Of a stretch of 6,830 nt of DNA, positions 1 to 5,640 are shown one piece after another. The stretch is taken from NCBI RefSeq assembly GCF_002293435.1, contig NZ_DBDF01000170.1:1-6830 (forward strand), given 5' to 3'. A model generated the notes under the pieces. That model had not been told where the DNA came from. It saw only the letters and a program-made list of their open reading frames with translations, and searched no databases. The stretch's first letter is position 1. Each line of letters opens with the position of its first letter. The translations under genes were made by a program, and so were the position numbers. The DNA comes from Bacteroides sp. UBA939. GTDB taxonomy: Bacteria; Bacteroidota; Bacteroidia; Bacteroidales; Bacteroidaceae.

Positions 1-109
1 CTGTTTTTAAGAGGAGCATAGCGGGCCATGTGACGAATAAAAACAGAAAAATATCCTCAAAAACAACTCTTAAAAGAAAACTGAATACATTCAACACAGC
101 TTCTAAATC

Positions 110-139
110 AATCCGCGTAATCTGTGTCATCTGCGGATG
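110..139. repeat. Short intergenic repeat with inverted ends
   Basis: This roughly 30-bp stretch lies between the end of the M23 gene and the left window edge. It begins with ATCCGC (111-116) and ends with GCGGAT (133-138), a perfect 6-bp inverted pair around a 16-nt centre containing 'ctgtgtcatc'. From memory, unsourced, nearly the same string recurs in intergenic DNA of many bacteria, including Bacteroides. Only one copy is present here, so its repeat status rests on that recollection. The remaining bases of 1-178 show no supportable gene, only AT-rich spacer. Confidence 0.35.
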
Positions 140-178
140 AAAGATATCGTTGTTTACACAGCCTCAATCGAGGTTGTA

Positions 179-1843
179 TCACCAAGTAAAGGTGAAGCGC
201 CCTGCAGTCGTATTCCCGCGCCCGTCCGTCACAGTCAACTCTACTGTATGTTCGCCCCGCTCCACTCGCTTAGGGTCAATCTCATATACTAAATTCCCAC
301 TGATGGAATTGGGTTTACCAAACAAAGCATACTTTCCGTCAATAGTGCCACGATAACTGCTGATGCCGGTTTCTTCGTCCTTCACCTTGAATACAATACG
401 TTTTGTATTTCTCCATTGTTTCGGATTCAGCGGAGTGATTTCAGGCGGCACAGTATCTATTGCAACAGTATATGTACGTAATTCCCTGATGGTAGTTTTC
501 ACGAAACCATCCTCATACTTGCCGCCTACACTGTATTTTTCGCCGCGTGAATTGATTCCCGCCACATAATACTTCGACATATCTTCCAACGGACAACGAC
601 GCAACCCAATGCGTAACTCGCAACGCCCATGCAGAGGAATGCGGGTGTCATTCAACTGATACGTAAAGGCGATGTCCCCACTGTCGGCCCGCACGGCATA
701 GTTCAGATAGACATCATCGTAAAGCATCCCGCGCGGTATTACCAGGTTCAAACCGGGTTCTTGCAGAATGTTTACCTTATCCCAATGCAAAACATACTTC
801 TCCCGATACCCTGCGGATGGAATATCACTACGGCTGCCTTGCACGGTGAAGCGTACCTTTGAAGTATTTCCCAGCGCATCCCGCAAGGTATAGACAAAGC
901 GATACGGGCGTTCTTCGTTAATATCTATCAGTCCGCGATTGCCGTTCGAGGCATGCAGCATACGCAATGTATTTCCCGGCTCTATGAACGATTTCATATA
1001 CTGTCCGTATGTCCACGAATTAATCATCCGGTTTTCATATTCCGAGAAACGGTCTACCACACTGCGGAACACTTCTACGCTATCTACTTCCAGAATAACC
1101 GTGTGCACGCCGTAACGGTTGCGTACCCCATCCATATAATCATAAGCACGAATACCCGCTCCTATCAGTCCCCAAGCTGTAATGGGCTGCTTTGGGTGAA
1201 GCGGAAACGATTGGCGTTCCTGCACACCGTCTACAACACCTTCACCCGGTTGCGGGAAAAGCATAATGCCTTCGGCACGGGGAGCGGTGTTATCCTTTAC
1301 TTTTTTCTTGAAGAATGGCAGAGGGTCGATATAGTCGTCAGTACCCGCCTCGAACATGTCGAGGTGCAGGTGCGGGCCAAAGGAATAACCGGTGTTACCG
1401 CTCAGGGCGATAATCTGCCCTGCCCTTACGGAATATTCATCCGGTTCGGGTATAATCTCCACTTCCCACGATTCCTTTTCGTATTGCAGGTTTTCCACCC
1501 GGCGGGCAATCTCACCTACGAAAGCGCTAAGATGGCGGTTGATAGTCTTATAGCCGTTATTGTAGACCACATCGAGCACATAGCCCGAACCATGCGTGAC
1601 ACGGATACGCGAAATATATCCTTCTGCCAACGCCCGCACCGGCTTACCGTTGACGCCACCTGTCTTGAAGTCAAGTCCGCCATGAAAATGGTCGGCGCGT
1701 ATCTCGCCGAAGTTACCGGAGAAGGTAATAGGAAAATCAAAAGGAGGAGTAAAAACAATCCCGGACTGTTTATCCTCACCCGTTTGCGGATAAGCATACA
1801 TTCCGCACGCAAGCAGTATAATGGATAATATAATAGGTCTCAT
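179..1843 (-). CDS. Exported M23-family metallopeptidase (peptidoglycan endopeptidase type)
   Basis: Predicted 554-residue zinc metallopeptidase of the LytM/M23 fold, a family that cuts peptide cross-links in peptidoglycan. The M23 domain spans about residues 42-178. It has the H-x-G-x-D metal motif (HGGLD, His54 and Asp58), a further His104 in NRHLS, and the H-x-H motif in GPHLHLD (His158, His160), so all expected catalytic and zinc residues are present. The N-terminus MRPIILSIILLACGMYA is a short export signal; Cys13 could be a lipidation site, but LLAC is a weak lipobox and ordinary cleavage is also possible. After the peptidase domain come about 370 beta-rich residues, ending in an Ig-like segment (about 462-554) with an aromatic last residue. 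I chose the ATG at 1843 over an upstream in-frame ATG at 1912 because a good promoter lies between them and the signal peptide begins at 1843. It has no evident link to the galactan enzymes. Confidence 0.9.
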   Translation of the reverse strand: MRPIILSIILLACGMYAYPQTGEDKQSGIVFTPPFDFPITFSGNFGEIRADHFHGGLDFKTGGVNGKPVRALAEGYISRIRVTHGSGYVLDVVYNNGYKTINRHLSAFVGEIARRVENLQYEKESWEVEIIPEPDEYSVRAGQIIALSGNTGYSFGPHLHLDMFEAGTDDYIDPLPFFKKKVKDNTAPRAEGIMLFPQPGEGVVDGVQERQSFPLHPKQPITAWGLIGAGIRAYDYMDGVRNRYGVHTVILEVDSVEVFRSVVDRFSEYENRMINSWTYGQYMKSFIEPGNTLRMLHASNGNRGLIDINEERPYRFVYTLRDALGNTSKVRFTVQGSRSDIPSAGYREKYVLHWDKVNILQEPGLNLVIPRGMLYDDVYLNYAVRADSGDIAFTYQLNDTRIPLHGRCELRIGLRRCPLEDMSKYYVAGINSRGEKYSVGGKYEDGFVKTTIRELRTYTVAIDTVPPEITPLNPKQWRNTKRIVFKVKDEETGISSYRGTIDGKYALFGKPNSISGNLVYEIDPKRVERGEHTVELTVTDGRGNTTAGRFTFTW

Positions 1844-1868
1844 ATAAGTCAAAAAACAATTTGTTTGG

Positions 1869-1900
1869 CAAATGTACATTATTCCGAGTAGATTATGAAA
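1869..1900 (-). promoter_or_regulatory. Bacteroides-type promoter for the M23 gene
   Basis: On the minus strand TACATTTG (1876 to 1869) matches the Bacteroides -7 consensus TAnnTTTG exactly. TTTC (1900 to 1897) lies 20 nt upstream and differs by one base from the -33 consensus TTTG. Transcription would start about 20 nt before the ATG at 1843, leaving a short leader with no Shine-Dalgarno sequence, which is normal in this genus. The promoter argues that the M23 gene is transcribed independently of GH2, whose stop codon is more than 900 bp upstream. Confidence 0.6.
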
Positions 1901-1929
1901 GAATGCAAGCAAATATTATCCGACAATCA

Positions 1930-2044
1930 ATAGCTAACAGGCATTTTGTACCTTTAGGTTAAGCATACAACAGAAACAATCGAATTATCAATATGCAACT
2001 CCAAACCAATACCTATTTGCAAAAAGATAGCTAAAAGGCATTTT
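1930..2044. repeat. Pair of 18-bp direct repeats (1930-1947 and 2027-2044)
   Basis: The string atagctaacaggcatttt at 1930-1947 recurs as atagctaaaaggcatttt at 2027-2044, 17 of 18 bases identical, 97 bp apart. Both lie just upstream of the M23 promoter. They could be remnants of a duplicated element, ends of a small deleted insertion, or binding sites. No reading frame or inverted ends help to choose. Confidence 0.4.
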
Positions 2045-2184
2045 CTCCTAACATACACTTCCGCAAAAGAAGGAGAAATAGAAGCTACAGGCACGAGATT
2101 TTGAATATATATACGAATATACGGTGTAAATCGTGACCGATATACGGTTTTTATGCAAAAAGAGCCTGTTACTTAGGGATGAAA

Positions 2185-2294
2185 CACTAACTATCCATAA
2201 ATAGAACACTAACTATCTATAGGTAGATCACTAACTACCTATAAGTAGATCACTAACTACCTATAAGTAGTTAACCAGTTACTTATAAGTAGTT
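2185..2294. repeat. Five-copy 22-bp tandem array with internal palindromes
   Basis: Five units start at 2185, 2207, 2229, 2251 and 2273, exactly 22 bp apart. Most begin CACTAACTA and carry a 14-bp imperfect palindrome around a TATA-like centre. A degenerate sixth unit may precede at 2163-2184, sharing GTTACTTA with the last unit. Palindrome arms change together: CTAT/ATAG in unit 1, CTAT/GTAG in unit 2, CTAC/GTAG in units 3 and 4, TTAC/GTAG in unit 5, whose core ACTTATAAGT is perfect. The 22-bp period is about two helical turns, so each site would face nearly the same side of the DNA, as in operator or iteron arrays. No replication or regulator gene is adjacent, so the function is unknown. 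Confidence 0.85.
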
Positions 2295-2412
2295 AACTTA
2301 TCCTACCCGTTTTTTCCCTTATCTCTTACTTTTCAGGAGCTATTTTGTTCCAGAATAAATGTAAGTATTTCGATATCCCCCTATCAGTCTGTCATTTACC
2401 GATTTTCACTCG

Positions 2413-2451
2413 CGTATTTCCAGCCATGTGGACATCCGGACGGAAATAACG
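2413..2451. repeat. Imperfect inverted repeat, CGTATTTCC / GGAAATAACG
   Basis: CGTATTTCC (2413-2421) pairs with GGAAATAACG (2442-2451) with one bulged base, around a 20-nt centre that itself holds ATGT-GG-ACAT. The arrangement could form a small stem on either strand. No T-run follows, so it is not a classical terminator. It may be chance in AT-rich spacer. Confidence 0.3.
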
Positions 2452-2560
2452 GATTCTCAGCTAACTAAAAATACAAATTGTCAAAATGATAATGTGGGGG
2501 GATGGTTGCTACATTTAGCCTGCAATATTCATGCTTATAGAAGTTAGAGGAATTAAAGCA

Positions 2561-2593
2561 GTTATCAGCCAACAAGTTGGCTTAGGGGGTAAC
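2561..2593. repeat. Nested hairpin (7-bp inner stem, 6-bp outer stem)
   Basis: The inner arms AGCCAAC (2567-2573) and GTTGGCT (2576-2582) are perfectly complementary around AA. The outer arms GTTATC (2561-2566) and GGTAAC (2588-2593) pair with one G-T wobble, leaving a five-base bulge TAGGG on one side. In RNA the tip would open to a four-base loop. The wobble is tolerated only in a plus-strand RNA. It sits 15 bp from the 11-bp repeat hairpin, and the two may belong to one element. Confidence 0.45.
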
Positions 2594-2608
2594 ACCGCAG
2601 GGGCTGCT

Positions 2609-2705
2609 CCGTACCAAGTCCGTACCAAGCCCGTACCATGTCCGTATAAGGGTACCTTTATACGGACATGGTACGGAGTTGGTAGGGGTTGGTACTGAGT
2701 TGGTG
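2609..2705. repeat. Converging 11-bp repeats forming a perfect 19-bp stem
   Basis: On the left, units of the form CCGTACCAAGT start at 2609, 2620, 2631 and 2642. On the right (2658-2705) the same motif runs in reverse orientation with a slightly broken period. The two sets meet in a perfect inverted repeat: ccgtaccatgtccgtataa at 2631-2649 pairs with 2658-2676, leaving an 8-nt loop containing GGTACC. The GH2 stop codon lies about 80 bp to the right, so the structure would fall in that transcript's 3' region, where it could stabilise or end the RNA. No U-tract follows on either strand, which argues against a classical intrinsic terminator. It resembles a palindromic intergenic repeat more than a gene-specific signal. 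Confidence 0.85.
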
Positions 2706-2786
2706 TGTTACAGGCGCTTATTTTCGTTAAATTATTCCCAAAACGAGAAGAAATACGCTAAGAAACAGTTATCAGACATCATACAC

Positions 2787-5348
2787 TTACTCCGCAACAG
2801 CCCGCAAAGTAAGCTTACCCGACTTCACCCCTTTAGCCTTAGCCTCGAAAACTATCTCACCGGGTTGTTCGGCTGTTTGCACGATTGCCGTCAACTGGCC
2901 ACTGAAGGCGGGCATCTTCGGCAAGTGGAACAAGTCGAGCGAAGTAGCATCACCATTGGCGGCGGCACGATAACTGCCGGCACCCTTCACGGAGAAGGTG
3001 ACGAGGCGATTGTCGGCAGGACAGAGGTTGCCGTCTTTATCGACTACGCGGACGGTGATGTACGCCAGGTCTTTGCCATCGGCAGTAAGACGGTCGCGGT
3101 CGGCAATCACTTCCAGGTGATGGGGCTTGCCGGCGGTGCGGATTACCTTTTCCTCCGCAGGCCTGCCGGAAGCATCGTAAGCAACGACTTTCACTTCACC
3201 CGGTTCGTAAGGAACATCCATCCACATCAGACGGTAGCGGCGCTGCAAAGCGAGCGCATCCTTTTCTTGCGAGTGCGAAACAAGTGCGTCTTCTCCTTGC
3301 AAGGCAAGCGCATCCTTTCCCTGCAAGGCTTTACTCTCTGCAGCAGTGAGTTTGCGCTGCTTGCCAAAGCTCTTGCCATTGACGAAAAGCTCAGCCGAGG
3401 GATAGCTGGTGTAAACAAACACAGGCGTGTTCTCCCCTTCCCTACCCTGCCACGTCCAGTGCGGAAGCACGTGGAGTGTATTCGCATTCCTGTTCCAAAG
3501 GCTGCGATACAGATAGTAACGGTCTTTGGGCAGACCGGCAAGGTCGATGATACCAAACAGGGAACTATGGCTTGGCCAGGCATCCGTATCATAAGGCGAG
3601 GGTTCACCCAGATAATCGAAGCCTGTCCAGACGAACTGCCCGATAGTCCAGTCATAATCATCGGCAAGGGCGAAGTCGTCATCGGGAACATTAGACCAGG
3701 AACAGTGCTCCAGGTCGTAACCGGACGACTGATGGTCTTCATACTTTGCGTCGCCACGCTTCTCTACCGGGAACTTATAAACGCCGCGGGAACTTACAGT
3801 GGAAGATGTTTCCGAACCCAGCACGATGTTCTGCGGCAATTGCCCGTAAGCCTCCAGGTAGCGGTGCGCGCGGTAGTTGAAACCGGGAACGTCAATCATG
3901 GCGGCAAAGCCGTTCTTCAGCACGCACGTCACCTGATCCATGCCGCAAGTGACGGGACGTGTGGGGTCTTCGCGGTGGCAGATGTCCTGCAGGAAAGAAG
4001 CAACCTTATAGCCTTCGGGACTGCATTGGGTAGGAACTTCATTGCCGATACTCCACATCACCACGCAGGGATTGTTGCGGTATTGGCGCAACATGTTTAC
4101 CATATCGCGCTCCGCCCACTCGTTGAAGTAGCGGTGATAGCCGTTTGCACATTTGGCAATGTCCCACTCGTCGAATGGTTCCACCATCATCATGAGGCCC
4201 ATTTCATCGCAGAGCTGCACCAACTCCGGCGCGGGCATGTTGTGTGCGGTGCGGATGGCATCGCAGCCCATATCTTTCAGCAACGTGAGCTGGCGGCGCA
4301 AGGCGGCAACATTGACGGCTGCTCCCAGCGGGCCAAGGTCGTGATGATTGCACACACCCTGGAACTTACGGTGCTTGCCGTTCAGGAAGAAACCTTTGTC
4401 GGCTATGATTTCGATGCTGCGGATACCGAAACGAGTGGTGTATTCATCCGTCTGCTTGCCGTCGGCGTAGATTTTAGAAACGGCCTTATATATATAAGGT
4501 GTCTCCGGCGACCACAGGCAGGGAGCATCTACCAGGAAGTTCTGCTCGAAAGGCCGGCCGTGGTTAATCTTACGGGTGTTGTCCTTGGTTGCCAGCAGTT
4601 TACCGTCGGGGGAGATGATTTCAGTTACGATGCGGATGTCTTTGCCTTCGTCGTTGGCGATGGTGGTCAGCAGGCGTATGGAAGCATATTCGTCGGAGAC
4701 GTGGGGCGTAGTCAGTTGCGTGCCCCACACGGGGACGTGTACTTTCGCGGCAGTCACTACGCGCACGTTGCGGTAAAGCCCTGCGCCGGGATACCAGCGG
4801 GAGGATTGTGGTTTGTTCTCCAGACGGACGGCGAGGGTATTCGGTTTGCCGTCTTTATTCAAAAGAGAGGTGACATCGCAGTGGAAGGAGTTATAGCCGA
4901 AAGGCCAGAAACAGGCTTCCTGTCCGTTGACGTAGACGCGGGCTTCGCTCATGGCGCCGTCGAAGACGAGGGTGGTTTGCTTATCGTCGGCGACATTGAA
5001 GGTGGTTTGCTTGTCGGCAGCGACATTGAAGGTAGTGCGGTACCAGCCGACGCCCACGTAAGGAAGTCCGCCCGTGCGCCCGGTCTTGACGGAGGCTTTC
5101 TTCTCGAAGTTCTGCGTTACGGCGACTTCCTGCAGGTCGTTGCTACGGTCGAAGGGACCGTATATAGCCCAGTCGTGGGGGACGGTTACGGTTTCCCACT
5201 TGCGGTCATCGAAGTTCGTTTGCATGGCTTCGGGGTTATCTTCTCCGGTGAATTTCCAGTTCTTTTCCAACAGGGTTTCGGTGCGCTGCGCCTTTGCCGG
5301 CAGGAAGGGCAGGGTGCAGCAGGCTGCTATGAATAGTATCTTCTTCAT
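2787..5348 (-). CDS. GH2 family glycoside hydrolase, probable beta-galactosidase
   Basis: An 853-residue exported GH2 enzyme. The start MKKILFIAACCTLPFLPAKA is a signal peptide with likely cleavage after AKA at residue 20; IAAC at residues 7-10 makes a lipoprotein possible but less likely. In order: N-terminal sugar-binding beta-sandwich (about 25-200), Ig-like domain (about 202-309), TIM barrel (about 311-620), a DUF4982-type domain (about 640-725) and a C-terminal Ig-like domain (about 740-850). The acid/base is Glu437 in WSIGNEVP and the nucleophile Glu513 in GSETSST, both intact. GH2 includes several specificities; beta-galactosidase acting on galacto-oligosaccharides in the periplasm is inferred from the GH53 neighbour upstream. 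The protein seems somewhat long for this architecture because of two in-frame repeats, at residues 107-126 and 674-702. No consensus promoter precedes it, so co-transcription with GH53 is likely. Confidence 0.92.
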   Translation of the reverse strand: MKKILFIAACCTLPFLPAKAQRTETLLEKNWKFTGEDNPEAMQTNFDDRKWETVTVPHDWAIYGPFDRSNDLQEVAVTQNFEKKASVKTGRTGGLPYVGVGWYRTTFNVAADKQTTFNVADDKQTTLVFDGAMSEARVYVNGQEACFWPFGYNSFHCDVTSLLNKDGKPNTLAVRLENKPQSSRWYPGAGLYRNVRVVTAAKVHVPVWGTQLTTPHVSDEYASIRLLTTIANDEGKDIRIVTEIISPDGKLLATKDNTRKINHGRPFEQNFLVDAPCLWSPETPYIYKAVSKIYADGKQTDEYTTRFGIRSIEIIADKGFFLNGKHRKFQGVCNHHDLGPLGAAVNVAALRRQLTLLKDMGCDAIRTAHNMPAPELVQLCDEMGLMMMVEPFDEWDIAKCANGYHRYFNEWAERDMVNMLRQYRNNPCVVMWSIGNEVPTQCSPEGYKVASFLQDICHREDPTRPVTCGMDQVTCVLKNGFAAMIDVPGFNYRAHRYLEAYGQLPQNIVLGSETSSTVSSRGVYKFPVEKRGDAKYEDHQSSGYDLEHCSWSNVPDDDFALADDYDWTIGQFVWTGFDYLGEPSPYDTDAWPSHSSLFGIIDLAGLPKDRYYLYRSLWNRNANTLHVLPHWTWQGREGENTPVFVYTSYPSAELFVNGKSFGKQRKLTAAESKALQGKDALALQGEDALVSHSQEKDALALQRRYRLMWMDVPYEPGEVKVVAYDASGRPAEEKVIRTAGKPHHLEVIADRDRLTADGKDLAYITVRVVDKDGNLCPADNRLVTFSVKGAGSYRAAANGDATSLDLFHLPKMPAFSGQLTAIVQTAEQPGEIVFEAKAKGVKSGKLTLRAVAE
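3243..3329 (-). repeat. In-frame tandem repeat inside the GH2 gene (residues 674-702)
   Basis: The encoded peptide reads ALQGKDAL (3306-3329), ALQGEDAL (3282-3305), VSHSQEKDAL (3252-3281), then ALQ (3243-3251). The first two units are 24 bp each, the third is a diverged 30-bp version, and the stretch totals 87 bp, so the frame is kept. It lies between VNGKSFGKQRKL and RYRLMWMDV, a turn of the DUF4982-type domain away from the TIM-barrel active site. The charged, Ala/Leu/Gln-rich unit looks unlike the surrounding beta-domain sequence. Slippage growth from a short ALQ seed is the simplest explanation; insertion of a small in-frame element is the alternative. Confidence 0.85.
4971..5030 (-). repeat. 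30-bp in-frame duplication inside the GH2 gene (residues 107-126)
   Basis: Two adjacent 30-bp units, 5001-5030 and 4971-5000, are identical at 27 of 30 bases and encode FNVAADKQTT followed by FNVADDKQTT. The copy lies in the N-terminal sugar-binding domain between GWYRTT and LVFDGAMSEARVYVNG, where one copy would already bridge the two strands. The few differences suggest a fairly recent duplication with some drift. Confidence 0.9.
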
Positions 5349-5393
5349 GGTTGAGTAAGGGGTTTTATTTAATCAATCTTATTTAAATGTTAT

Positions 5394-5630
5394 TTAAACA
5401 CAGAGGTATCAGCTTTGTTATTTGAACACAGAGGTATAGAGACACAGAGGTTTATCTTTCTTTTAAGAAGAGAACACAAACAAAAGAACACAGAGAAGGC
5501 GACTACGTCGCAGAGAAAAAACTCTGTGCCTCTGCGCCTCTGTGTTTAATTAAAGAAAAGAACTCTGTTTCTCTACGCCTCTGTGTTCAATAAAGAAAAG
5601 AACTCTGTCTCTCTGCGCCTCTGTGTTTAA
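5394..5630. repeat. Cluster of 'cacagagg' repeats in both orientations
   Basis: The spacer between the GH53 stop and the GH2 start is largely built from one motif. TTRAACACAGAGG occurs on the plus strand at 5394-5406 and 5422-5434, and reversed at 5537-5549, 5578-5590 and 5618-5630. The reversed copies sit in a tandem array of 40-41 bp units, 5520-5560, 5561-5600 and 5601-5630 (last one short), each beginning AACTCTGT. At 5487-5546 the two orientations face each other (AACACAGAG against CTCTGTGTT), and GCGAC-TAC-GTCGC (5499-5511) forms a small extra hairpin. No coding frame and no TAnnTTTG promoter are visible, so the block probably lies within the GH53-GH2 transcript, where it could fold strongly. 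Confidence 0.85.
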
Positions 5631-5640
5631 AACTAAATTC

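Larger units (their letters stand above)
1913..2786. other. Long non-coding, repeat-rich spacer between GH2 and M23 genes
   Basis: No reading frame with coding character is visible on either strand over this AT-rich stretch. Instead it is packed with short repeats: a direct pair at 1930/2027, a 9-bp direct pair ATATACGGT at 2117 and 2140, the 22-bp array at 2185-2294, an inverted repeat at 2413-2451, a nested hairpin at 2561-2593 and the 11-bp repeat hairpin at 2609-2705. The 3' end of the GH2 transcript must fall here, but no hairpin followed by a U-tract is present. It could be a landing zone for small non-autonomous repeats or hold an undetected small RNA; the sequence alone does not decide. 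Confidence 0.7.

Noticed and set aside
1..29. A possible gene start running off the left edge on the minus strand (ATG at 29, reading MARYAPLKN)
   Set aside because: Only nine codons are visible, other frames start nearby, and no convincing promoter precedes it.
162..173. Small hairpin CCTC-AATC-GAGG just after the M23 stop codon, as a terminator
   Set aside because: The stem is only four base pairs and no U-tract follows on the minus strand.
953..1828. A 291-codon plus-strand open frame opposite the M23 gene
   Set aside because: It lies antisense to a clear M23 peptidase, and its translation has no signal, motif or promoter of its own.
2185..2294. CRISPR array or plasmid-type origin
   Set aside because: The 22-bp units abut without unique spacers, so it is not CRISPR. 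No replication initiator gene is nearby, so the iteron-like spacing alone does not support an origin.
2607..2705. Inverted repeats as ends of an insertion sequence or attachment site
   Set aside because: The arms meet within a few bases with no transposase between them, and no target duplication is visible.
2679..5336. An 885-codon open frame on the plus strand, opposite the GH2 gene
   Set aside because: It is fully antisense to a gene with intact GH2 catalytic motifs. Its translation shows no recognisable domain, and long antisense frames are common opposite GC-richer genes with biased codon use.
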